Below, piece after piece: positions 51,901 through 59,461 of a stretch of DNA of 64,000 nucleotides. This stretch comes from Caulochytrium protostelioides. Its lineage: Eukaryota > Chytridiomycota > Caulochytriomycetes > Caulochytriales > Caulochytriaceae. The stretch lies in the NCBI GenBank assembly GCA_003615045.1, contig ML014170.1, positions 1 through 64,000 on the forward strand, written 5' to 3'. Each line of letters starts with the position of its first letter. The stretch's first letter is position 1. The position numbers were made by a program, and so were the translations under genes. The notes beneath the pieces are model-generated. The model was not told the origin of the DNA, searched no databases, and saw only the letters and a program-made list of their open reading frames with translations.

Positions 51901-54900
51901 TCATGACGGGATGCGCGCCGCCCATTCGCTGCCACGTCGCGCGGTACGCTTCGTCCAGCTCGTCGTGGGAGAACGGCGTTCCGTTCGCAAGGGCCGGCGA
52001 GGCCGGCATGGGTACGTGCATCTGGAGGGGCATCGGCACGGATGGCACGGGCGCCATGCTCGGTATGGACGGCGCGACAGGAGCAGCCGGGGGCGGCAGC
52101 GCCGCGTGAGATGGGAGCGGCAGCGCAGGCGGCATCCCCGCGTGCGCGGTCTCCGTCACCTCGATGCGCGGCGCCGCTGTGGACGCCGAGACATGCCGCA
52201 CCGTAGACGCAGTGGACGCAACGTGCGAGGCCACGTGCGACGAGGCGGGATGCATGACGCGATTTAGGTGGCGGTTGATTGCGCCGTCGGGGTCATTGTC
52301 GTGGTCGCCGCGGATCGGCGAGTCGAAAATCATGCGGTGGTCGTGGTTGCGGTGCACGGAGGTGCTGTGGTCGGAGCGGGTGCGCGTCTGAGGCAGCGAC
52401 GTCGATGACAGACTCTGGCTCTGGAGGGTCAAGGTCGTCGATGCCGGGCGCGCCACCTCCATCGTGGCGGCGGAGCGCATGCGTTCATACGCATCGCGAT
52501 GCTCAGTCGTGGGTGGCAGCGGCCCTATGGCGGTGACGAAGGACGGCGTCGATACGCTCGGGAGCGTCAGCAGGGGCGGCGCCAACAACGGCACCGCGGG
52601 CGAGTCCAGCATCGGCAGCGCCGGGACCTGCTGCGGCTGCAGGTACGGATGATCCTGCGGGAGAAGCGGCGACTGCGCGATCACGGTGTTCAGCACGGGC
52701 GTGCTCGGCAGCGGGTACAGGCTATAGCTGTCGGCCGGGGAGAAGGAGGCGCGGCGCATCGACTTGATCGAGCGCAGGATGGGCGCTTGGCGGGCCAGGC
52801 CGTAGGCATGCACGGGCGCCTGCGGCATCGGCAGTGACGCCAGGTCGGTGGCCGTCTGGCCGCCGTGGGCGCCCGCGGCGCTGCTGGGGGTATCGACCGC
52901 CGCAGGCGCCCCGGTGGGCGCAAGCGACGGTTGGGCCAGCTGCAGGCTCTGGTCCGAGTTCGCGCGGCGGCGCATCGACCGCGTCGATTTCAGCGTGACC
53001 TGGCGCAGCACGGCGCCGGGCGGACGGCTCCGCGTCGTAGACGTCCGCTGGCCGATCATATACACCGCCGCGGTCACGGCCGGCGGAGCGACATCGCGAG
53101 AGGACCGCGACAGCATCGTGGCCGGGGACGGCGACCGCGGCACGGGGGCATCAGCAATATAGGAGGAAGCCGCGGCGGTCCGCGGCGTCGCCGCCGGTGC
53201 GGCGACGGCGGGCGCCGTGCTGGCAGCGGATGCGTCGGCAGAAGCGGCGGAAACAGTGACAGCACGATGGCTGACGCCGTCATCGCGCTCGGTGGGTATC
53301 AGGGGAGGCTCTGGCATGGTGGGCCGCTGCTCTAGGGGGTTCGCTGTCGCTCCCGCCGTCGCGGCAAGCTCAGGGGCATCCTGGAGCCGCCACGAGGCGG
53401 ACGGTTCGGCGGCGCCCGGGGCCATAGTCGACCCGTGCAGTGGAGTGCGGGACGGTGCGGCGGTAAGCGGCACCAGGCGCGGGGAGGTAGCGATACTCAG
53501 GCCCGCCAGGAAGCGGGCCATGTCGTCAATAAGCGAGCCGTCGGCGTCAAGCTGCGGCTGGGGCAGGTCGATGGGTAGATGCCATGTCGGCAGTGCCGTT
53601 GACGGCTCGTCGGAAGACGTCCGGGCGGCGTGACCGTCGTCGGGGCCGTCGTCGCTGCCGCCGTGCTCAGAAGCCGTATTCGTGGCTATCGAAGAGTCGT
53701 TTCCGCCTAACGGCGCGCTGGTGGTGTCGTGGTCGTGGCCTGCCCGCGCATACGACGCCGCAATGGCCTTCGCGACTACTGAGGGCGACGTCTGCGAGGA
53801 CACTGACGACGATCCGACGTCGGTGGGCGCCGCGGGCACGCCGCGGCCGATTAGGTGCGCGGCGACGCCGTGGCTAGTCGCATTGTCATCGCCGTCGTCC
53901 ATGCCGGGGTGAGCGTCGCGGTCGTCGTCGGCGGCATGGCTGTCATGCAGACTGGTGGCCGCACTCGCCACGAGCGCCGGCGTCGCGACTGCCGTGACGC
54001 CGTCCTGCGTCGGCGCGTCTGATTCCGAGACTAGCCGCGGCGTCGACCTTTCCGTCGTAGGCGTTGAGTCTACCGACTCGTCCGTGCTTGCCGCAGCGGC
54101 CCTTCGCGAGCGCGTCGTCGTCGCGATCGCTATCATAGGCGCTGAGGATGCCGAAGGCGCCGACGGCGCCGCGGCTGGCGATACGACGGTGGCACCGGAT
54201 GGCGACTTTGCGTTCGTCGTCTTAGCCGATCGCTGGAACCACAGGTTCCAGAACGACGAGCGACCAAACCACCCCGGCCGGGCCGCTGGCGCCGCTGGCG
54301 CTGATGGCCCCGGCGCGGATCGTGGTGGTGGTCGGTGATCGCCTGCGGGCGAGAGATCGGACGTTGCTGTGACAGCGGCGGCGGCGTGGGCGGGCTTCTC
54401 GGGCGCGCTGGACCGCACGACGCTGCAGGTCGCGCCCGTCATGTGGATGCAGGATGTCGGGCGCGCCGGGGCTCCCGTCGGCGTCGGTGCCGCCGTGCCC
54501 GTCGCGCTCGCCGATAGTGTCGCTGCTGCCGCCGCTGCCGCCGTGCGCGGCGCCTCGTACGTCGCAGCGGTGGCGGCGGGCGGGCGGCCAGGGGCGCCCG
54601 TGGAGAGCGCGGACGAGGAGGAGCGCCACTTGAGCAGCCCGAGCAGGCTCGCGCTGTACCGCCGGTGTGAGGCGGGCGTGCCGCGGTCGTTGTAGAAGTT
54701 GGGCGGCGGGTATTTGGCGAAAACGGCCATGCACTGCTTGGCGTATCCCTGGGCGGTCAGATCGCCCGCGTCGTAGTCGCGCTGGATCTGGATCAGCTGC
54801 CGCTGCGCTTTGGCGGGAAGGTACGGGGGAATCGGGAAACGCTGAGCCGGCATTCGCAGATGTGCCATCTCTGCCGGCGCGGCGACGGCTGGCGCGGCGA

Positions 54901-55105
54901 CAGCCGATGCGGAAGCGCTCAGAGAGGCCTCGGGCTTGCTCGCGCTGGGCCGGCCGGCCTCACCGACGACGGCCATACTGCTGGTGGTCATGCCAACGTC
55001 CGAGAGGGACGCCGTCGCGCCGTGGCCATGACGGACGGAGTGGGCTGCGGCGTGTCCGGCCGCATGGGCGCCGGCATGCATGGCGGCGTGCGCCTCGGTC
55101 GGCAT
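45914..55105 (-). CDS. DIP2/CPS1-family protein: DMAP1-binding domain plus two adenylate-forming domains
   Basis: 3063 residues from the ATG at 55105, about twice the 1500-1800 usual for DIP2 proteins. Residues about 85-150 form a DMAP1-binding domain (YLPAKAQRQLIQIQRDYDAG...GYAKQ). Residues about 150-1050 are a Ser/Ala/Pro-rich disordered insertion. Two fatty-acyl-AMP-ligase-like domains follow, about 1060-1690 (TWTFERFHKYMLKLAHLL, RTGVFGF) and about 1985-2800 (LTFRKLARKAHGIGQLL, CLPLAPFDP, AMLAYPSVQTDAVSFISLS, TGFQGFLW). The block NANIESVALFTIWLN...LLLHGFGVAPYAICR is the DIP2-specific linker. Fungal members (CPS1, Cmr2, Mug62) affect virulence or diacylglycerol balance and do not make CoA esters. 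The C-terminal tail has a SAH tripeptide run (near 46340-46380) from a 9-bp DNA repeat. No intron in 9.2 kb. Confidence 0.9.
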   Translation of the reverse strand: MPTEAHAAMHAGAHAAGHAAAHSVRHGHGATASLSDVGMTTSSMAVVGEAGRPSASKPEASLSASASAVAAPAVAAPAEMAHLRMPAQRFPIPPYLPAKAQRQLIQIQRDYDAGDLTAQGYAKQCMAVFAKYPPPNFYNDRGTPASHRRYSASLLGLLKWRSSSSALSTGAPGRPPAATAATYEAPRTAAAAAAATLSASATGTAAPTPTGAPARPTSCIHMTGATCSVVRSSAPEKPAHAAAAVTATSDLSPAGDHRPPPRSAPGPSAPAAPAARPGWFGRSSFWNLWFQRSAKTTNAKSPSGATVVSPAAAPSAPSASSAPMIAIATTTRSRRAAAASTDESVDSTPTTERSTPRLVSESDAPTQDGVTAVATPALVASAATSLHDSHAADDDRDAHPGMDDGDDNATSHGVAAHLIGRGVPAAPTDVGSSSVSSQTSPSVVAKAIAASYARAGHDHDTTSAPLGGNDSSIATNTASEHGGSDDGPDDGHAARTSSDEPSTALPTWHLPIDLPQPQLDADGSLIDDMARFLAGLSIATSPRLVPLTAAPSRTPLHGSTMAPGAAEPSASWRLQDAPELAATAGATANPLEQRPTMPEPPLIPTERDDGVSHRAVTVSAASADASAASTAPAVAAPAATPRTAAASSYIADAPVPRSPSPATMLSRSSRDVAPPAVTAAVYMIGQRTSTTRSRPPGAVLRQVTLKSTRSMRRRANSDQSLQLAQPSLAPTGAPAAVDTPSSAAGAHGGQTATDLASLPMPQAPVHAYGLARQAPILRSIKSMRRASFSPADSYSLYPLPSTPVLNTVIAQSPLLPQDHPYLQPQQVPALPMLDSPAVPLLAPPLLTLPSVSTPSFVTAIGPLPPTTEHRDAYERMRSAATMEVARPASTTLTLQSQSLSSTSLPQTRTRSDHSTSVHRNHDHRMIFDSPIRGDHDNDPDGAINRHLNRVMHPASSHVASHVASTASTVRHVSASTAAPRIEVTETAHAGMPPALPLPSHAALPPPAAPVAPSIPSMAPVPSVPMPLQMHVPMPASPALANGTPFSHDELDEAYRATWQRMGGAHPVMMAAKERLPLEGERRESFADVSSALQFYSHVHGKRTAFVVAHRPTGGVEIKPQSTWTFERFHKYMLKLAHLLKERVPAGATAVGLLFRHTEPVDFLASVFAAFHVGLTAIPLPLFSADPEAQRAELTYMIRHARIGVLLTTDATQRLFKRSHSDPRHSNHTHAASASASALPGHAGAIPLLHTTRSIRVSESPLSVLASHAAVKQGFSTFPHPPYLALVDYTQSPLGEIKAAMLTTESLYALLRNYRNIMLDGTACGSGATHVGLLLNLRAQAGLFIALMGIMNGHTTTVLTGAFDVMDDLASSSLSPSASSLLPSMASHNEMASLSPNFLYGPAKPVQWSKWLAATRPTELVMDHRQVMQLCRHLAAEAAESDRARSDIKRALARLRRIVLVEAEYQARFVESVQSHLRDLGFTPPDGWLNLTPLDEFAGMLFGFNSQTYLEVDGRALFNEGRAVEVEPGSDGIAAVDLGDLAPGLTVAVVHPDVKVILPSGLVGEFWIERAGPETAAALPMPTGFLGQPRLTDAIYHAIAHVLDHAARMSAHVAATPLPQRFLRTGVFGFLMDSRLYGLGTKFDTLRLRQQVARQYVPIPLPLPLPRGSHPHGHEHHRDASVVLPPAPVVYCPSLTMAVDMAPTQFKLLFTPLMETFLLRKNANIESVALFTIWLNHNYLVVVIYEAAAEQTASIRELLLHGFGVAPYAICRAAVGALPKRLPKIDGSHAIPPSSDWHGLLSPVAWRSTIREVSHLHMMSRRGPHAHAMRPPPPKRQSLLAAVMNPAAAASSDAAGDPERQCRRYLETVLVSKTHGPAYAFAVCLDAAKIKRLFVAGALPIEETALFLGHDGLGVIGPPLDYVRGPRPQIVWASNREAQAQLPYVAMDMAAPTAPLQIAGQPRPVSAVDLESDAPVVRTDSEHAANDDASAETMAHCLARRCRSTPNRVAYLQIQAKSDKSLTFRKLARKAHGIGQLLRQRHHCREGDVVLVHMSPSLHRIAAVHACLFSGIVCLPLAPFDPQRLDDAIAVFCKSIEILQVRAIVVDAVTEGVLKLRAVQNKIKQRLQAASGNLAMPPLIPVHRAGLMASPIALTATSAAAHHKKHAALDLMQDPLFHTQPQAATAMMLAYPSVQTDAVSFISLSHRTLMERCRTYVAHRGLDDVATSAAAPSSHDVAERSSKDPHGLRAFPASAKAKKAAPAAAAPASAAPPVPRAAYLACLDSSTTFGALLTDLMPVFSGETCYLMHPADVHENPEMLFAALHRFQLTHVLTTPALTLHALQLLVSLPPSPPPPSVPAASAAKTARATAPAAAAAASPSSTALAAARTLSPTMVERFTVVLETQADLAHMKRLYGLLTTNRVSEALLHVVYANAANPMVAARFADSVSPPPGSTAAPVTRSSMATLLLDPLAYRQGRLVVREERQTIAAIVPHEAHSASGTQRSQSTTWDHVVTTEITPALVGSMPNLRRTAASLYDPVVVRDVGFVPRDTVIAVMNAQGQLCRPDEWGEVCVCAAANIQRAIAASQTTAAAATLNSQITMDGVDPSLVFAKTGFQGFLWPTRIEPPYRVEGPSVRMTRGDPHHAGWHGYARDPTQYEMRLVLVGANESLVYLDDGRRLLAPDVEASLEANPSIAHGSSAFIHIAKTAFSPEKRVVVVELNLVGDGAASKLVGGAVGGDPSSSAAAHGLPPRRDGYLSSTSASGLANSASEYTATPLTPRHRCLIANMIPRIVNTCIQEHGLVVTHLVFVAPATICVHRATGEKLRAKLTRQFIDGTLAALHVVDLTPSLAADRPAAIPRRAKPRPSSVGGDLVSATPHPYGPHARPRSGLATASAVSNLAVPHDGYGAHSAHSAHSAHSAHGSGGGYADTALSPQPIHTLPAQRLSGSWMAPPPTASPHAATASVPAHPSHPAAGSHSHRDTAARHDHVAPLSSAEPRLTSHNGRLGALTVTNGAASSASSQVSGTDGSTSEDEMGMDDNMVALITAALAAPGVGQVAPSA
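46342..46380. repeat. 9-bp coding repeat in the DIP2-like gene
   Basis: About four copies of gctgtgggc encode repeated Ser-Ala-His on the minus strand, in the disordered C-terminal tail. Confidence 0.9.
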
Positions 55106-56403
55106 GCTCTCCACCTCACGCGGCCGCTCTCGGAAGCCGGCGGTCGGTGGGGCTGATCTCGTCGCCGGATCAGGGGGTGTCAGAAGCCTGCCGCCGTCCT
55201 GAGGACGCGCGGGCGAGTCAGAGACGTGGGCGGGGTCAGCAGCGGATCACGCAGCGGGGAGCGTTGGATGCATACGCGTTGGATGTGCAAGGTCGGCATC
55301 CTGGATTGCCCTCGCTGTCATCGCGCTTGAACCCCCCCTAACGACGCCACTCATCTCGGCGAGTCCCGTGGGGACCCGCCGTATTTTTAGGTGCCATTGT
55401 GTCTGGCGACGGCGCTCCGGAGGGCACTCCGTCCGTTCCGCCATCGTGGTGGCGACCTGGATGGCCTTCACGCTGCCTGCTGCTGCCTGCTGCCATCCCA
55501 CCTGGCGGCGGCCTCCACCGCCATGGTGGCCACGCTGTCCTCGCCGCTCAGTCCCGTCGCGCCCGTCGCGTCTCGGTCCTCCCACGGCCAGGGGTGCGGC
55601 ACCATCCCGAACCTTCACGACGCTTCCCCGCACTCCGCTCCATCGCGCCAGCGACGACCGGCATCACGAGCGAGTGCGACGCGTCGTCGGCGACCCGACC
55701 CGACCCGACCGCCGCTCGCGACCGCCCTTCGCCATCCACGGCGCGCTCGGATGGTGATGAACGTGGCAGCCGTGTTGTGGGCGTGTCCGCATGCGCCCTG
55801 CCGGTCCTCCCAGCCCGCGCCATACGGCAGCGGCGCGGCATCAGGGCGTTTGAGGCTTCCCCCGCCGGAGTCGGACGTGCGGAAAGGGTTCGAGGTCAGA
55901 ACGGGTGGTGGTCCCGAGCAACCGGCAGCGAAGGACATGTGGCGCAGCGCGCAGTGAAGGACGCGTGGCGCAGCATTCGGCGGAGTTTGCGCCACGGCGC
56001 CACGACGCCCAGGCGGGCCCCGGCGCGACGCCGGTCGACTGGCGCCACACGCCCACCGCCCAGACGCGCTGCTCACCGTTCCCGGCCATGGCGCGCATTC
56101 CTCCACAGGATCGCAAGCATGACATTCGGTACTGAGGCTGAGAACACGTGCCGCGCGATAGCCATTGACCATACGCTGCATGTGGGCCGGTCGTCGATAC
56201 GCTTTTTCATTCGAGACTCACCATCGATTCCATCACCAACCCCTGGTGAGACTCTCGCCGGCCATCTGCTGCCATCGGGTTGTGCCGCATTCACGACCCT
56301 CTGATCCGCCGTACCCGCGGCGCTGCATCGCCCTCCTTTTGCTCGTTGCTTGCTGGATCGTTGGCTGCTACTTTGCCCGTCCTGGTCGTCTGCAACCATC
56401 ACG
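55106..56403. other. Divergent 1.3-kb region between DIP2-like and RRP40 genes
   Basis: No gene recognised. Contains a (CCCGA)n patch at 55691-55710 and a CACGTG at 56145-56150. The DNA just before RRP40 is pyrimidine-rich (cgccctccttttgctcgttgcttgc). Confidence 0.5.
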
Positions 56404-57213
56404 ATGGCCGACGCCCTGTTTGTGCTGCCCGGCGAGCAGGTCACCTTTGACCACGAAGCCGCGGCGGCGGCGGCGTCCGACCGGCTGGACCCGAGCGCCC
56501 CGCTGCGCGTCCGTCTCGGCCCGGGGCTCGTGGCACACGCTGGACGCATCGTCGCCGAGAAGAAAGGTTACCTGCACGAACGCCCCGCGGTCCGCGACTC
56601 GGGGCCCCAGATGTGGGTCGAGGGCACCGCGAAGGCCTATGTCCCCGCCACCAAGGACCTCGTGGTTGGCACCGTCGTGTCGCGCCACGCCGAGCACTAC
56701 CGCGTCCAGATCGGCGCCGCCCATTTGGCGACGCTGGGGATCCTCGAGTTCGAGGGCGCGACGAAGCGCAACCGCCCGCAGCTTGAGCAGGGCGCGCTGG
56801 TGTACGCGCAGGTGCTGCGCGCCCACAAGAACATGGAACCCGAGCTGACGTGTGTCCATATGGCGACGGGCCAGGCCAGCGGTCTCGGCGAGCTGCCTGC
56901 CGCCTGCGCGACCGTCGTCACCGTGCCGCTCCACACGGCGCTCGCGTTGCTCAACCCGCAGAATGGGCTCTTCAACGTGATGGCCGACCATTTCGATTTC
57001 ACAACGAGCGTCGGACTCAACGGCAGGATACACATCCAGGGCAGCGAGTTCAACGACGTGATCACCCTGCAGCTGGCCCTGCAGGCCGTGAGTCTGCGAC
57101 GCCCCTCCGACTGGGCCGGCATCGCCCGCGCCGTGCTCGCACGTCGCCAGGCGGCCCGCGGCAGCCACGGCGCACGGCGCGACGACGACCACGCGATGCT
57201 CGAAACCCTCTAA
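56404..57213 (+). CDS. RRP40: Exosome complex cap subunit RRP40 (EXOSC3)
   Basis: 269 residues from the ATG at 56404, within the 240-275 usual for RRP40. The N-terminal domain starts with VLPGEQV. An S1-type RNA-binding barrel covers about 75-130 (YVPATKDLVVGTVVSRH...YRVQIG). The diagnostic EGATKRNRP, followed by LVYAQVLRAHKNMEPELTC, links it to a KH-type domain ending with FTTSVGLNGRIHI. RRP40 is one of three S1/KH cap proteins (with RRP4 and CSL4) that sit on the exosome ring and feed RNA to the nuclease, in nucleus and cytoplasm. Complete, no intron. The stop lies 87 bp from that of the convergent MOD5-type gene. Confidence 0.93.
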   Translation: MADALFVLPGEQVTFDHEAAAAAASDRLDPSAPLRVRLGPGLVAHAGRIVAEKKGYLHERPAVRDSGPQMWVEGTAKAYVPATKDLVVGTVVSRHAEHYRVQIGAAHLATLGILEFEGATKRNRPQLEQGALVYAQVLRAHKNMEPELTCVHMATGQASGLGELPAACATVVTVPLHTALALLNPQNGLFNVMADHFDFTTSVGLNGRIHIQGSEFNDVITLQLALQAVSLRRPSDWAGIARAVLARRQAARGSHGARRDDDHAMLETL

Positions 57214-57300
57214 CCATGACCGCTTCGGGTCATCGTTTTCTAATTTAAATGATTCTCGGATTCCCCTCAACCTCAGTCTCAACCTCGACCTCGAGCCAGA

Positions 57301-59010
57301 TCAGATTAACCCGGCTTTGTGACGCGCCACTTGGCGGTGATGGCGCCGCGACCGGGTATGGATGTGCCACTCGTGCGTGCCGTTGAATGTGCGGGGCTGG
57401 CCCTGGGCATCGCGGCACGACTCGCACGTGAACGTCGCCCACTTGGCGGTGTCGAGCCCGGCAATCGTCGAGACGGCGCCAGCCGCGTCGGACGGCGGGG
57501 CGTCGGGCTGCGTGACGCCGGCCGCCGCAAGGAGCGCGGACTGCCCGCTCCCGTCCGACAGCGGCTTGCCCGCGAGGAAGGCAGCCGTCTCTGCCTCCGC
57601 CGCGGCCTCCGCTGCCTCTAGCGCGCCGTCGTCTTGCAAATCAAGCATCCGCAGCGCGCCTTCGGGCGGCGAGCACGAATCAGCGGTCGCGGCGACGGGC
57701 TGCAGTAATGCGGGTGCAATCTTGTTCCGGATCCACGTCAACTGGCGCTTCGCATAGCGCCGCGTCGACTGCTTCACGAGGTCGAGGCCCTGCGTCAACG
57801 CTGTCTCGACCTCCGCAGGCTTCGTGGCGGCGCCGTCGGGCCCGCCCGCGTCCAGCAGCGCCAGGTACGCGGCCATCTCCTTGTAGCCGATGGCCTGACC
57901 CAGTCCGACCTGATGACGCTGGTCGGGCGCAACATGGGGCATCGCGGTCCATGTCGCATGGAAGTCCCGCAGCTCCGCAAGCAGCCCGCGCGCTACCATC
58001 GCGTCCACGCGGGCGTCGAGGCGCGGGTAGAGGGCCTCTGTCGACTGGAAGGGCCACAGCACGAGCGTCGGGTACCGGAGCACAGGCGCGGGCCGCGCTG
58101 TGAGTGCGGCGCTCATGGGCCGGCCGGACGCGGCGTACACGGTGAGGATGCGGTGCAGGCGCCGCAGGTTGGCGGCGTGGTAGCGCGCGGCCATCACGGG
58201 GTCCACGGCGTGCGCGAGCCGCCGCATATCCGCCGCGTGCGCACGCAGCGCCGTATCGCTGCACGCAGGGATCTTCGCCAGCAGCGCCGTCACCGCGGCC
58301 ATGTGCGGCAGCGCCATGTCCGGTTCGGCTTGTTTCGAGGTCGCTGCAGGGTTTGCGCTGCCGTCCGCGTGGCCATCGGCGTCGCCTTCGCCGTCGGCAC
58401 GGCCATCGGCATCGCGACGAGACGAGCTCGTCTCACCCGCATTGTCGGGCGACGTATTGTTGGTCCACAGGGCCGCTTGGACATAGTAGCTCGTGCCGCC
58501 TACAATGATCGGCAGCTTGCCCCGCGCATGGATCGCGTCAATCGCGGCATGGACCTGCTCGCTGAAGGCGACGATGCTGCCCGTGACATCGGGCGCCCAG
58601 ACGCCGACGAGATGGTGGGGTGCCGCCGCAACTTCGTCTGCCGTGGGCTTGTTGGTTGCGATCGGAAGTCCGCGGTACATCTGCAGCGCATCGGTGTTGA
58701 TGAGCTCGCCGTTGAATCGCTTGGCCAGGCACAGTGCGAGATGGCTCTTGCCAACGCCTGTCGTGCCAATCACCGCCACGACGGGCTTTTTGGGCGGCTG
58801 GCGGGGTGCCGTCGCCGCCGCAACCGTGGCGATGGCCGTCATGACGAGCTGCTTCAAAGAGTCAGTGATCCAGGACGAGCATAGAATAACCGTGCGACCG
58901 CCGCGGGTGGACGGCGTCGTTGAGACGTGGCGATGATCTGCGGGCCCAGCCAGACGGTACCAGGCGAGGCGACGACGAGTCACAGAGAGCAGCGAGTTTG
59001 GCTTCAGCAT
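57301..59010 (-). CDS. tRNA isopentenyltransferase (MOD5/TRIT1/MiaA) with two usable start codons
   Basis: Adds a dimethylallyl group to A37 of tRNAs reading UNN codons. The P-loop GTTGVGKS, DALQMYRGLPIATNKPT, HHLVGVWAPD and VGGTSYYVQA form the enzyme core. RRYAKRQLTWIRN lies in the tRNA-binding part. A C-terminal matrin-type zinc finger (CESC...HEWHIHTRSRRHHR) is typical of eukaryotic members. Two in-frame ATGs are plausible. The one at 59010 (569 residues) adds MLKPNSLLSVTRRRLAWYRL, a basic, acid-free start resembling a mitochondrial presequence. The one at 58842 (513 residues) starts just before the P-loop. The first has a poor context (T at -3), the second has G at -3, which would allow leaky scanning to make mitochondrial and cytosolic/nuclear forms, as known for yeast MOD5. 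An insertion of about 55 residues after the substrate-binding loop is Asp/Gly/Ala-rich. Confidence 0.92.
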   Translation of the reverse strand: MLKPNSLLSVTRRRLAWYRLAGPADHRHVSTTPSTRGGRTVILCSSWITDSLKQLVMTAIATVAAATAPRQPPKKPVVAVIGTTGVGKSHLALCLAKRFNGELINTDALQMYRGLPIATNKPTADEVAAAPHHLVGVWAPDVTGSIVAFSEQVHAAIDAIHARGKLPIIVGGTSYYVQAALWTNNTSPDNAGETSSSRRDADGRADGEGDADGHADGSANPAATSKQAEPDMALPHMAAVTALLAKIPACSDTALRAHAADMRRLAHAVDPVMAARYHAANLRRLHRILTVYAASGRPMSAALTARPAPVLRYPTLVLWPFQSTEALYPRLDARVDAMVARGLLAELRDFHATWTAMPHVAPDQRHQVGLGQAIGYKEMAAYLALLDAGGPDGAATKPAEVETALTQGLDLVKQSTRRYAKRQLTWIRNKIAPALLQPVAATADSCSPPEGALRMLDLQDDGALEAAEAAAEAETAAFLAGKPLSDGSGQSALLAAAGVTQPDAPPSDAAGAVSTIAGLDTAKWATFTCESCRDAQGQPRTFNGTHEWHIHTRSRRHHRQVARHKAGLI

Positions 59011-59461
59011 CCAACAAGCACTGCGCGGTGGCTCTGGCGGCGGATCAGGCGTCAACGGACGTTGAACGGCGCTCAGCGACGGTCGATGCCGATCAGCCCG
59101 AATAAGAATACGGAGTGCCGAAGTGGGGTCGGGGTTCCACGGCAACTCCGACGCGACAGGCAACAAGACTGAGCGGGGGCTGGGGCCACGTGACCGGCGC
59201 TTCTCGCCTCCCAGCCCGCTGCTGGGCGATCATTTATACATATTTATACAGATTCGTCATTCACGTAACGACTATCTATCGTGGTCATGACGTGATATTG
59301 GCGTTCGGTGATGATCCTCCGCCTGGTGTGGCTGCGGCCACACCGGGGTACCATCGCGCGTTCCAGTTCCAGGCGGGACCAGCACCCTGCCCAAGCCTCC
59401 TTCCGGCACCATTCCGGCACCAACATGCGCCCAAGCCACCTCGCGGGCCCGCCTCCCGCCC
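59011..59461. other. Intergenic stretch between SART1 3' end and MOD5 5' end
   Basis: Tandem genes on the minus strand. Contains CACGTG at 59187-59192, about 180 bp upstream of the first MOD5-type ATG, and an AT-rich patch with atttatac repeats (59230-59290) that probably separates the two transcripts. Confidence 0.55.
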
